Source: Methylobacterium terricola (GTDB lineage Bacteria; Pseudomonadota; Alphaproteobacteria; Rhizobiales; Beijerinckiaceae). Taken from it: a stretch of 64,000 nucleotides of DNA. The stretch spans positions 561,794 to 625,793 of the forward strand of contig NZ_VDDA01000001.1 of NCBI RefSeq assembly GCF_006151805.1. Reading direction: 5' to 3'. Below the pieces are notes generated by a model, which saw only the letters and a program-made list of their open reading frames with translations, did no database searches and was not told the origin of the DNA. Below, in pieces: positions 37,022-45,537 of this stretch. The first letter of the stretch is position 1. Every line of letters begins with the position of its first letter. The translations under genes and the position numbers were made by a program.

Positions 37022-39448
37022 ATGCGCTTCATCCTCCGCTTCTTCGGCTTCCTGTTCAGCATCGGCGCGATGATGGTCGTCGTCGGTGCCGCGGCCGGCG
37101 GCTACTTCTTCTGGAAGTATTCGCGCGACCTGCCCGACCACGCGGCGCTCGCCAATTACGAGCCGCCGGTCATGACCCGCGTCCACGCGGCCGACGGCAG
37201 CCTGCTCGCCGAGTATGCCCGCGAGCGCCGGCTCTACCTGCCGATCCAGGCGATGCCGAAGATCGTCGTCGCGGCCTTCCTGTCGGCCGAGGACAAGAAC
37301 TTCTACAAGCACGGCGGCATCGATCCCGAGGGCATCGTCCGGGCGATCGTCACCAACGCGTCCAGCGGCAAGAAGCAGGGCGCCTCGACCATCACCCAGC
37401 AGGTCGCCAAGAACTTCCTGCTCTCCTCCGAGCAGACCTTCGACCGCAAGATCCGCGAGGCGCTGATCGCGCTGCGCATCGAGTCGACCTACTCGAAGGA
37501 CAAGATCCTCGAGCTCTACCTCAACGAGATCTTCCTCGGCACGATCGTGCCGGGCCGCAACCTGCACGGTATCGCGGCCGCTGCGCTCGATTATTTCGGC
37601 AAGTCGGTGCACGAGCTGACGATCCACGAGGCGGCCTATCTCGCGGCGCTGCCGAAGGGCCCGAACAACTACCACCCCTATCGCCGCACCCAGCAGGCGC
37701 TGGCGCGCCGCAACGAGATCATCGGCCTGATGGCCCAGAACGGGTACATCACCAAGGAGGAGGCCGAATCGGAGCGCAAGCTGCCGCTCGGGGTGAACCC
37801 GCGCAACGTCTCGCCGAACACCGCCAACGCGAACTACTTCGCCGAGGAGGTCCGCCGCGAGATCTCCGAGCGCTACGGCGAGAAGAAGCTCTACGAGGGC
37901 GGCCTGTCGGTGCGCACCACCCTCGACCCGAAGATGCAGGCGATGGCCCGCAAGGCGCTCGTCGACGGCCTCGTGCGCTACGACCAGGCCCGCGGCTGGC
38001 GCGGTCCGAAGAGCCGGGTCGAGCTCGCCGGCCGCGACTGGGGCATGGCGGTGGCCGAGGTGCCGGCGCTCGGCGACGTGCAGCCCTGGCGCCTCGCCGT
38101 GGTCCTCGACACCTCGGGCGGGCGCGCCACGATCGGCCTGCAGCCGAAGCGCGAGAGCTCGGGGCAGGTCTCGAAGGACCGCGACACCGGCATCATCACG
38201 GCCGAGGGCGTGCGCTGGACCGGCCGCGGCGTCGCCGCCGCGCTCAACCCCGGCGACGTGGTCTATGTCGAGCGGATGGAGGGGGCCGGCAACGCCTACC
38301 GCCTGCGGCAGATCCCGGAGGTCTCCGGCGCGATCGTGGCGATGGATCCCTATACGGGCCGCGTCCACGCCATGGTCGGCGGCTTCTCCTACGACGAGAG
38401 CGAGTTCAACCGCGCCACCCAGGCGATGCGCCAGCCCGGCTCGTCGTTCAAGCCGATCGTCTACTCGGCGGCGCTCGACAACGGCTACACGCCGTCCTCG
38501 ATCGTCCTCGACACGCCGATCACCATCGAGGCCGGTCCCGGCCAGGAGGCCTGGACGCCGTCGAACTACGACGGCAAGTCCGGCGGTCCGCACACCCTGC
38601 GCTACGGCATCGAGCACTCGAAGAACCTGATGACGGTGCGGCTCGCCAAGGATGTCGGCATGCCGCTGATCGCCGAGTATGCCCGCCGCTTCGGCGTCTA
38701 CGACGACATGCTGCCGGTGCTGCCGATGTCGCTCGGCGCCGGCGAGACCACCGTCATGCGGATGGTCACCGCCTACTCGATGCTCGACAATGGCGGCCGG
38801 CGCATCCGTCCGACCCTGATCGACCGGATCCAGGACCGCAACGGCGAGACGATCTACCGCCACGACACCCGCAAGTGCATCGGCTGCGACGCCGAGAAGT
38901 GGTCGGGCCAGGACGAGCCGAAGCTCGTCGACGAGTCGGAGCAGGTGCTGGACCCGCTCACCGCCTACCAGATCGTCTCGATCATGGAGGGCGTGGTCCA
39001 GCGCGGCACCGCCACCATCCTGAAGGAGATCGGCAAGCCGCTCGCCGGCAAGACCGGCACCACCAACGACGCCAAGGACGCCTGGTTCGTCGGCTTCTCG
39101 CCCGATCTCGCGGTCGGCATCTATATCGGCTACGACAAGCCGCGCTCCCTCGGCGACCGCGCCACCGGCGGCGGCCTCGCCGCCCCGGTCGCCCGCGACT
39201 TCCTGAAGGCCGCCCTCAAGGACAAGCCGCCGACCCCGTTCCGCGTGCCCCCGGGCATCAAGCTGATCCGCGTCAACGCCGCCAGCGGCACCCGCGCCGG
39301 CGGATCGGAGGGTGGCCTGCTCGAGGCCTTCAAGCCCGGCACCGCCCCGCCGGACAGCTACTCGGCCCCCGCCAGCGCCCAGCCGGCGGCCCCGGCGGCG
39401 GTGCCGCCGGACGCGGACCGGGCGGCCCAGGCGGGCGGGCTGTACTGA
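37022..39448 (+). CDS. mrcA: Penicillin-binding protein 1A, bifunctional
   Basis: An 808-residue class A PBP. A transmembrane anchor (residues 5-30) precedes the GT51 glycosyltransferase, with EDKNFYKHGGID, GASTITQQVAKNFLL and RKIREALIALRIE. An OB-like insertion (about 320-430) leads to the transpeptidase with SxxK in PGSSFKPIVYSAAL, SxN in EHSKNLMTV and KTGT in LAGKTGTTNDAKDAW. It polymerises and cross-links peptidoglycan. I chose the ATG at 37022, which puts the anchor at the N-terminus. It follows amiC by about 205 bases; a toxin-antitoxin pair, not prfB, is next. Confidence 0.95.
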   Translation: MRFILRFFGFLFSIGAMMVVVGAAAGGYFFWKYSRDLPDHAALANYEPPVMTRVHAADGSLLAEYARERRLYLPIQAMPKIVVAAFLSAEDKNFYKHGGIDPEGIVRAIVTNASSGKKQGASTITQQVAKNFLLSSEQTFDRKIREALIALRIESTYSKDKILELYLNEIFLGTIVPGRNLHGIAAAALDYFGKSVHELTIHEAAYLAALPKGPNNYHPYRRTQQALARRNEIIGLMAQNGYITKEEAESERKLPLGVNPRNVSPNTANANYFAEEVRREISERYGEKKLYEGGLSVRTTLDPKMQAMARKALVDGLVRYDQARGWRGPKSRVELAGRDWGMAVAEVPALGDVQPWRLAVVLDTSGGRATIGLQPKRESSGQVSKDRDTGIITAEGVRWTGRGVAAALNPGDVVYVERMEGAGNAYRLRQIPEVSGAIVAMDPYTGRVHAMVGGFSYDESEFNRATQAMRQPGSSFKPIVYSAALDNGYTPSSIVLDTPITIEAGPGQEAWTPSNYDGKSGGPHTLRYGIEHSKNLMTVRLAKDVGMPLIAEYARRFGVYDDMLPVLPMSLGAGETTVMRMVTAYSMLDNGGRRIRPTLIDRIQDRNGETIYRHDTRKCIGCDAEKWSGQDEPKLVDESEQVLDPLTAYQIVSIMEGVVQRGTATILKEIGKPLAGKTGTTNDAKDAWFVGFSPDLAVGIYIGYDKPRSLGDRATGGGLAAPVARDFLKAALKDKPPTPFRVPPGIKLIRVNAASGTRAGGSEGGLLEAFKPGTAPPDSYSAPASAQPAAPAAVPPDADRAAQAGGLY

Positions 39449-39460
39449 AGCTCCACTCAC

Positions 39461-39509
39461 CCCAGATTCCCGACTATGCTACGATGCGTAGTGGCGTCGG
39501 GAATCTGGG
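39461..39509 (+). promoter_or_regulatory. Inverted-repeat operator of the toxin-antitoxin operon
   Basis: A perfect 14-bp inverted repeat (CCCAGATTCCCGAC with GTCGGGAATCTGGG) surrounds a 21-base spacer that itself holds a CTACG/CGTAG repeat. It ends three bases before the antitoxin ATG and begins 13 bases after the mrcA stop. Its position is right for autoregulation by the antitoxin, and it could also act as a hairpin terminating mrcA transcripts. Not tested by any search. Confidence 0.65.
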
Positions 39510-39512
39510 CGA

Positions 39513-39791
39513 ATGTCGATCATCATGAAAGTTCGTGAGCAGGACGGCTCACGTGTTGTGACCCTGCCGAGCGAACTCCTGGACAGCATCGGCGCCGGCG
39601 TCGGCACGGCGCTCGCGCTTGAGGTGAAGGATGGGGCGATCGTCGCGGTGCCGGTCCACGAGCCTGCAGCCCGTAAATCACGTCGCTACACGCTGGCCGA
39701 GCTGCTCGTGGGTGCCGAGCATCTGCCGGAGATCTACGAAGGCGTTGCCGGATCCCTCGATGGTAACCCCGTTGGTCGGGAATTGGGTTGA
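39513..39791 (+). CDS. Antitoxin of MazE/AbrB (SpoVT) type
   Basis: A 92-residue protein whose N-terminal half is a swapped-hairpin AbrB fold: MKVREQDGSRVVTLPSELL, then GTALALEVKDGAIVAVPV. The C-terminal half (RYTLAELLVGAEHLPEIYEG) is the acidic tail expected to wrap the toxin. It overlaps the toxin start by four bases (TTGA). The ATG at 39513 is used; an in-frame ATG at 39525 (MKVREQ) is the family-typical alternative. Codon use is less GC-biased than in the flanking mrcA and prfB genes, suggesting acquisition. The inverted repeat upstream is probably its operator. Confidence 0.85.
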   Translation: MSIIMKVREQDGSRVVTLPSELLDSIGAGVGTALALEVKDGAIVAVPVHEPAARKSRRYTLAELLVGAEHLPEIYEGVAGSLDGNPVGRELG

Positions 39792-40162
39792 CGGGGCCTC
39801 GTCCGCGGGCTCCGAAGCGCGGTGAAATCTACTCCATCGATCCGAATCCGGTCGTCGGGCGCGAAATGCGAGATCGGCACTACTGGATCGTTTTGACCCC
39901 CGAGGCCGTGAACGTCCATGGTGTTGCAGTCGTAGTCGTCGTTTCTACGGTTGCGGCCGGAGCCCGCGCAGCTGGACTTACCGTACCGGTCCGAGGGGAT
40001 GGTGTGACGGGCGTTGCCGTCTGCACTCACCTGCGCAGCTTCGATCTGCGCTCCCGTCTAGCGGATGGTTCGGCGCGTCTCGTAGGCGTCGTAGAGGCAG
40101 CGACCGTCGATGAGATTGCAGACCGAGTGGCGAGCTTGTTCGATCCCGAGCCGGACTCGTGA
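39788..40162 (+). CDS. Toxin of MazF/PemK family, mRNA interferase
   Basis: A 124-residue toxin of the CcdB/PemK fold. RGEIYSIDPNPVVGREMRDRHYWIVLTPE carries the family start pattern (key residues at about 11-39), VVVVSTVAAGARAAGLTVPVR the middle strand, and GVAVCTHLRSFDLRSR the typical D-R pair. It should cleave mRNA at specific triplets or similar sites unless bound by the antitoxin. The start is TTG, overlapping the antitoxin stop; this lowers toxin relative to antitoxin output. It lies between mrcA and prfB, a place normally without such genes. Confidence 0.88.
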   Translation: MTGPRPRAPKRGEIYSIDPNPVVGREMRDRHYWIVLTPEAVNVHGVAVVVVVSTVAAGARAAGLTVPVRGDGVTGVAVCTHLRSFDLRSRLADGSARLVGVVEAATVDEIADRVASLFDPEPDS

Positions 40163-40240
40163 GAGCAGCCCGCCGTTTACACCCGCGCCCCCCGGCGCTA
40201 TCACCCTCCACCCCACCTCACGCGAGTGAACCCACACCAG

Positions 40241-41369
40241 ATGCGCGCCGAGATCGAGCAACTCTCGGATGCCGCCAAGCAGTCGATCGGACTGCTGAGG
40301 AGGCATCTTTGACTGGGATACCGTTGACAAGCGCCTCGCGGAGCTGAACGCCCGCTCGGAGGACCCCTCGCTCTGGAACGATCCGGAGGAGGCCCAGAAG
40401 GTCATGCGCGAGCGCACGCAGCTCGACGACGCCGTGACGTCGATCCGGCGCCTGGAGCAGGGCCTGGAGGACGGCGCGACGCTGATCGAGCTCGGCGAGA
40501 TGGAGGGCGACACCGCCAGCATCCGCGAGGGCGAGGAGCAGATCCGCGCCGTGCAGGTCGAGGCGGCCCGCCGCCAGATCGAGACCCTGCTCTCGGGCGA
40601 GGCCGACGGCAACGACACCTATCTCGAGGTCCATGCCGGCGCCGGCGGCACCGAGAGCCAGGACTGGGCCAACATGCTCCAGCGCATGTATGCCCGCTGG
40701 GCCGAGCGCCGGAAGTACAAGGTCGACATCGTCGAGTGGTCGGACGGCGAAGAGGCCGGGATCAAGGGCGCCACGCTCCTGATCAAGGGCCACAACGCCT
40801 ATGGCTGGCTGAAGACCGAATCGGGCGTCCACCGCCTGGTGCGGATCTCTCCGTATGATTCCAACGCCCGGCGGCACACCAGCTTCGCCAGCGTCTGGGT
40901 CTATCCGGTCATCGACGACCGGATCACGATCGAGATCAAGGAATCCGACTGCCGGATCGACACCTACCGGTCGTCGGGCGCGGGCGGCCAGCACGTCAAC
41001 ACCACCGATTCGGCGGTGCGCATCACCCACAACCCGACCGGGATCGTGGTGGCGTGCCAGCAGGAGCGCTCGCAGCACAAGAACCGGGCCACCGCCTGGA
41101 ACATGCTGCGCGCCCGCCTCTACGAGCTCGAGCTGAAGAAGCGCGAGGAGAAGGCCAATGCCGAGGCGGCCTCGAAGACCGATATCGGCTGGGGCCACCA
41201 GATCCGCTCCTACGTGCTCCAGCCGTACCAGTTGGTGAAGGACCTGCGCACCGGCGCCCAGTCGACCAGCCCCGACGACGTCCTCGACGGCGACATCGAC
41301 GACCTGATCGAGGCGTCGCTGGCGCACCGGGTCTATGGCGGCGCCGACGCGGTCGAGGATATCGACTGA
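40241..41369 (+). CDS. prfB: Peptide chain release factor 2, with programmed +1 frameshift
   Basis: RF2 of 375 residues, read as two segments: 40241-40309 in the first frame ([19 protein letters not shown], 23 codons), then after a +1 shift from 40311 to the stop at 41369 ([18 protein letters not shown] onwards). It terminates translation at UGA and UAA. The GGQ loop is [17 protein letters not shown]. The codon-recognition tripeptide, SPF in E. coli, is SPY here ([12 protein letters not shown]), as in many alphaproteobacteria. A standard ORF caller gives only the part from 40404. It completes the rne/amiC/mrcA/prfB block. Confidence 0.95.
40298..40312 (+). promoter_or_regulatory. RF2 programmed frameshift site
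   Basis: The sequence AGGAGG CAT CTT TGA at 40298-40312 is an internal Shine-Dalgarno-like element three bases before the slippery CTT and the in-frame TGA stop, followed by C. This is the canonical autoregulatory RF2 site: when RF2 is scarce the ribosome slips +1 on CTT and makes the full protein. Confidence 0.95.
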
Positions 41370-41389
41370 GGGCCTGTCCCAGGCTCGAG

Positions 41390-41444
41390 CGACGACGGGG
41401 CGCGGTACCTCCTCCGGATGGGGGGTGGGCCGCGCCCTTCGTCG
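41390..41444. terminator. Hairpin between convergent prfB and the caspase-like gene
   Basis: Arms CGACGA plus GGGCGCGG and CCGCGCCC plus TCGTCG pair over about 14 bases with one mismatch, closing a 24-base loop. It starts about 20 bases after prfB and ends about 28 bases from the stop of the convergent gene, so it can serve both directions. Confidence 0.55.
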
Positions 41445-41472
41445 TTCTCGGGAGCCGTCGACGGCGGTCGCC

Positions 41473-43830
41473 CTAGCGGCAGGACGGCCCGCCCGGATGG
41501 CCGCAGCCATGGCCCGGCGGGGCGTGAGGCGCCGGTCGCGGCGCGGCTTGCGGCGGGTGCGGTGACAGCGGCTGGGGCCGCGGCGCCATCATCTGCGGCT
41601 GGCGCATCGCCTGGGCCTGCTGGCGCCGCATCGCGTCCTGCATCTGCTGCTGCTGGCGCTGCATCATCTGCTGCGCCTCGAAACGCTGGTGGCTCTGCGC
41701 CTGCTGGGCTTGGAGCGCCTGTTGCCGCTGCATCGCCTGCTGGCGCACGGCCTGCTCCATCCGCATCCGCTGCAGCCCGTCATCCGGCCGCGGGGGGCGC
41801 GCGACCATGCGGGGCGGCGCGAGGGGCTGCATCGCCGGCCGCGGCGCCTGGGCGGGGGCGACCATCCGGGGCGGCTGGACCGGGCGCGACGGCGAGACCG
41901 GCGGGCGGACCCCCTGAGGTTGAAGGCCCTGCAGCGGTGCCGCCGCGGACGAACCCTGCGGTGGCCGTGCAGCGGGGATGGGCTGTCCCGGCGGAACCGG
42001 GGGCTGGCTCGCGGGCGGCGGCCCGCCCGGCGCGATCTGGCCGAGCCCGGCGGGCCGGCCGGACGGCGGCGTGCCGGCAGCAAGGCCGGGCATTCCGGGC
42101 CGACCGGCGGCGGCGGGCAGCGGGGTGCCGCCTGCTCCGGGCAGCGCCTGCGCCGGGGTCGGGCGCGGTCCGGCCGGCGCCTGGGACGGGATCTGGCCGG
42201 GCAGGCTCGGCCGCAGGACGGTCGCTCCGGGCACCGTCACGCCCGCGGGACCGGCGGCGGCGCGCGGGATCTGGCCGGGTGCGCCACGACCGGTCGCGGT
42301 CTGGAGGGCCGGCGGCAGGGCGATGCGGGCCGCCGCGGCGCCGAGCGCGGCTCCCGCGACGGCGCCGACGGCCGGCGCCGTCAGGCGCGCCGCTCCCGGT
42401 GGCACCGGCTCGGGGCCGTGCTCGTGCATGACGGCCGTGGTGGTGACGTGCAGGTTCTGGAACAGCACCGGGTTCGGCGGCGGCACCACGGCCGGCGGGG
42501 CGATGACGTAGGTGGGGACCGGGACGTAGACCGGAACCGGCAGCACGGAGGTCTCGACCGGCGGCGGGGGCGGGGCCAGCTCGACCAGCACGGTCGGCCG
42601 CGGCGGCAGGAACGCCACGGGCGGCGGCGGCAGGGCATAGACCGGATCGTCGAGGACGAGCGCCGGCCGCGCGACGAAGATCACCTCGTCCGGCGGGGGC
42701 GGCGGCACGTCGTAGGCCAGCACGCGGTAATCCGCCGGCGGCTCGAAGGCGGCGGCGAGCGCCGTCAGGCGCCGGCGCGCGTCCCAGGCATGCGGGCCCC
42801 GTGGATAGCGGGAGAGGTACGACCAGTAGGCCTCGCGCGTGTCGGCGAGCGCGCTGCGGCGCCAGGTCAGGGCCTCGCGCCGCGCCGCGATGATCGCCCG
42901 CACGCGCTTGGCCAGCGGGTCGCGCGGATAGGCGGCGACGAACTCCTCGTACCCCGCCAGGGTGTCGCGGCCGAGACAGGCGGCATAGGCCTCGCGCGCG
43001 CCGATCTCGCCGAGCGGGGATCGCGGCGGCGTGAACCCGGCCAGCGACGGCGCGCCGGCCGCGCGCTCCAGGAACACGAACGGTGCCTCGATGCGCGAGG
43101 CGCTCCACGGCACTTCGGCCCCGCCCGTGACCTCCGCCACCCGCAGCCGCACCCGCTCGAACAGGGCGGCGGGCGCGAGCCCGCCCTCGCGGATCATCTC
43201 GACGAGGCCGAGGGCATAGGCGCCGTAGGGACCGGTCTCGGCCGGGCCGACGGTGCCCGGGGCGGCATTGTAGGCGATCAGGCTGCCGGGCTCCGCCTCG
43301 ACCAGCGGCAGGCCGCCGGCCAGCGGATCGCCCGCCAAGCGGAACGGCGCCGTTCGGGCGGCGTCGAGCACCACGAACCGGGCCTTGAGCGGCAAAGCGG
43401 CGAGGCGCTTGACGTAGTCCGAGATCCGCAGGGCCTGGAGCGGCACGTCGGAGGCGGCCTCGATCCGGGCATCGACCGGCGCGAAATAGGCCTCGTTCTC
43501 GAGCTGCAAGCCGTACCCGGCGAGGTAGACGAAGGCGACCGCGTCCGGCCCCGCCGCCGCGGCCTTGTCGGTGAAGTCGCGCAGGCTCCGCCGCAGGGAC
43601 GCCTCGTCGAGGTCGCGGGCGCCGACGACGTCGAAGCCCGCCGCTTGCAGCGTCTGGGCGACGAGGCCGGCATCGTTGGCGGCGGTGGGCAGCGGGCCGG
43701 CCGCATAGGCACCGTTGCCGACGACGAGGGCGATGCGCCGCTCGGCCGGGGCGGCCGTTACAGGCAGGGCGCTCGTCACCAGGCCGGCCAGGGCCGCGAG
43801 GGCGAGGATGACGTGTCGGAGCGGCGGCAT
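41473..43830 (-). CDS. Caspase-fold (peptidase C14-like) protein lacking both catalytic residues
   Basis: A 785-residue exported protein. A signal peptide (ILALAALAGLVTSALPVTAA) is followed by a caspase p20-like domain (about 31-245), starting RRIALVVGNGAYAAGPLPTA. The catalytic His motif is AGYG, with Tyr106 in place of His, and the Cys motif is DAAR, with Ala158 in place of Cys, so the active site appears dead. Residues about 265-350 resemble helical repeats (AYWSYLSRYP); 360-640 is proline-rich; 690-760 is Gln-rich. ATG has GGGAGG eight bases upstream. Probably a scaffold or binding protein; no function assigned. Confidence 0.85.
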   Translation of the reverse strand: MPPLRHVILALAALAGLVTSALPVTAAPAERRIALVVGNGAYAAGPLPTAANDAGLVAQTLQAAGFDVVGARDLDEASLRRSLRDFTDKAAAAGPDAVAFVYLAGYGLQLENEAYFAPVDARIEAASDVPLQALRISDYVKRLAALPLKARFVVLDAARTAPFRLAGDPLAGGLPLVEAEPGSLIAYNAAPGTVGPAETGPYGAYALGLVEMIREGGLAPAALFERVRLRVAEVTGGAEVPWSASRIEAPFVFLERAAGAPSLAGFTPPRSPLGEIGAREAYAACLGRDTLAGYEEFVAAYPRDPLAKRVRAIIAARREALTWRRSALADTREAYWSYLSRYPRGPHAWDARRRLTALAAAFEPPADYRVLAYDVPPPPPDEVIFVARPALVLDDPVYALPPPPVAFLPPRPTVLVELAPPPPPVETSVLPVPVYVPVPTYVIAPPAVVPPPNPVLFQNLHVTTTAVMHEHGPEPVPPGAARLTAPAVGAVAGAALGAAAARIALPPALQTATGRGAPGQIPRAAAGPAGVTVPGATVLRPSLPGQIPSQAPAGPRPTPAQALPGAGGTPLPAAAGRPGMPGLAAGTPPSGRPAGLGQIAPGGPPPASQPPVPPGQPIPAARPPQGSSAAAPLQGLQPQGVRPPVSPSRPVQPPRMVAPAQAPRPAMQPLAPPRMVARPPRPDDGLQRMRMEQAVRQQAMQRQQALQAQQAQSHQRFEAQQMMQRQQQQMQDAMRRQQAQAMRQPQMMAPRPQPLSPHPPQAAPRPAPHAPPGHGCGHPGGPSCR

Positions 43831-44019
43831 GGCGTGGACCTCCCGTGGCCGACGATCGGGGTCGCGCGTTCCCCGGATGTCGCACCGGATCGCCGCTCTT
43901 CCGGGCAGCACGATGGCGTGCGGCATCACGAACCGTCGCGCTTGAACCGGCACTGAACGATGCGGCATCAGGCTTGCTGGGCCCTGCCGACGGGCGAGGT
44001 CCGCCCTTGGGACGTTGTG

Positions 44020-45270
44020 ATGCCGGACCGCCTGCTCCACGCCGCCGCCAGCATCGCGGTGCTGATCGCGATCGCGGTGGTGTTCTCGACCAACCGCCGG
44101 GCGATCCGGCCGCGGGTGGTGCTGTCGGCGCTCGCCGTCCAGATCGCGCTCGGCGCCCTGGTGCTGTTCTGGCCGGCGGGCCGCACGGCCTTGAGCGCCG
44201 TCGCCGACGCGGTCCAGGCAATCCTGTCCTATGGCGACAAGGGCGTGGCGTTCCTGTTCGGCGGTCTCGTCGAGCCGAAGATGTTCGAGTTGTTCGGCGG
44301 CGGCGGTTTCGTGCTCGCCCTGCGGGTGCTGCCGCCGATCATCTACGTCTCGGCGCTGATCGCGGTCCTGTACCATTTCGGCGTGATGCAGGCGCTCGCC
44401 CGGGCGCTCGGGGCGGCGTTGCAGCGGGTGCTCGGCACGTCGCCGATCGAGACCTTCTCGGCGGTCATCACCATTTTCATCGGGCAGAGCGAGATCGCGG
44501 TGGCGCTCCGCCCGTTCCTGGCGCTCCTCACCGGGGCCGAACTCTTCGCCGTGATGACGAGCGGCGCCGCCTCCACCGCCGGCTCGATCCTCGCCGGCTA
44601 TGCCGGCCTCGGCGTGCCGATGCCCTACCTGCTGGCCGCCTCGTTCATGGCGATCCCCGGCGGGCTCCTCTACGCCAAGATCCTGGTGCCCTCGACCGAG
44701 CCGAGCCGGGTCGAGACCATGCGGGTCGAGTTCGGCGAGACCCGGGCGGTCAACGTGATCGAGGCCGCCGCCGACGGCACCCAGAAGGGCCTCGCGGTGG
44801 CGGTGGCGGTCGGCGCGATGCTGATCGCCTTCGTCGGGCTGATCGCGCTCGTCAACGGGATCGTGGCCTATGCCGGGGGTCTCGTCGGGATGCCCGGCGC
44901 CTCGATCGAGGGAGGGCTCGGATTCGTCCTGGCGCCGCTCGCCTGGCTGCTCGGGGTGCCCTGGGATCAGGCGACGCTCGTCGGCGGCGCCATCGGCCAG
45001 AAGCTCGCCTTCAACGAGTTCCTCGCCTACGCCAATCTCTCGCCGGTGCTGAAGAGCAACGCGCTCGGGGACCGCACCACCGCGATCCTGTGCTTCGCGC
45101 TGTGCGGCTTCGCGAACCTGTCGTCGATCGCGATCCAGCTCGCGAGCTTCGGCAGCCTCGTGCCCGAGCGCCGATCCGAGGTGGCGTCCTACGGCCTCAG
45201 GGCGATCCTGGCCGGGACGCTGTCGAACCTGACGAGCGCGGCGATCGCCGGGGTGTTCATCGGGGCGTGA
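44020..45270 (+). CDS. NupC-type concentrative nucleoside transporter
   Basis: A 416-residue membrane protein of the CNT (NupC) family with about eight to ten helices. Signatures are PPIIYVSALIAVLYHFGVMQ, TFSAVITIFIGQSEIAVALRP with the nucleoside-binding QSE, MTSGAASTAGSILAGYAGLG, GQKLAFNEFLAYANL and CGFANLSSIAI. It imports nucleosides with protons or sodium. I chose the ATG at 44020 (MPDRLLHAAASI); an ATG 20 codons earlier adds a polar stretch with no homology pattern. It is divergent from the caspase-like gene across 189 bases. Confidence 0.93.
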   Translation: MPDRLLHAAASIAVLIAIAVVFSTNRRAIRPRVVLSALAVQIALGALVLFWPAGRTALSAVADAVQAILSYGDKGVAFLFGGLVEPKMFELFGGGGFVLALRVLPPIIYVSALIAVLYHFGVMQALARALGAALQRVLGTSPIETFSAVITIFIGQSEIAVALRPFLALLTGAELFAVMTSGAASTAGSILAGYAGLGVPMPYLLAASFMAIPGGLLYAKILVPSTEPSRVETMRVEFGETRAVNVIEAAADGTQKGLAVAVAVGAMLIAFVGLIALVNGIVAYAGGLVGMPGASIEGGLGFVLAPLAWLLGVPWDQATLVGGAIGQKLAFNEFLAYANLSPVLKSNALGDRTTAILCFALCGFANLSSIAIQLASFGSLVPERRSEVASYGLRAILAGTLSNLTSAAIAGVFIGA

Positions 45271-45342
45271 GGGGTGGGGTCGGCACGCCGTCAACCACCA
45301 TTGCACCCGCACGATCGACGGCACCGGACCTCGCGACACCCT

Positions 45343-45482
45343 CCCGTCATCCCGGGGCTCGGCGAAGCCGAGAACCCGGGTTTCACGACCGCTGGAGGCG
45401 GGGCGAGACGGATAGCGGTTCCCCTCGCCATGACCCCTCGGCGGTCATGAAGCCTAGGTTCCGCTGCGCGGTCCCGGGCTGG
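45343..45482. repeat. Dispersed intergenic inverted-repeat pair
   Basis: Arms at about 45343-45388 and 45446-45482 in opposite orientation. The second has the shared core GTTCCGCTGCGCGGTCCCGGG; the first reads CATCCCGGGGCTCGGCGAAG, a diverged reverse complement, and holds its own small stem CTCGGC/GCCGAG. It fills the 267-base gap between the convergent transporter and serine hydrolase genes. Confidence 0.65.
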
Positions 45483-45537
45483 CGCGGAGGGCGCAACAAG
45501 TCTGACGCGCAATCGCCATCGCGCGTCGTGTCGATCC

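Noticed and set aside
41473..45339. 1288-codon open frame continuing upstream of the caspase-like gene
   Set aside because: The part upstream of base 43830 is antisense to the nucleoside transporter. A signal peptide and ribosome binding site mark the start at 43830.
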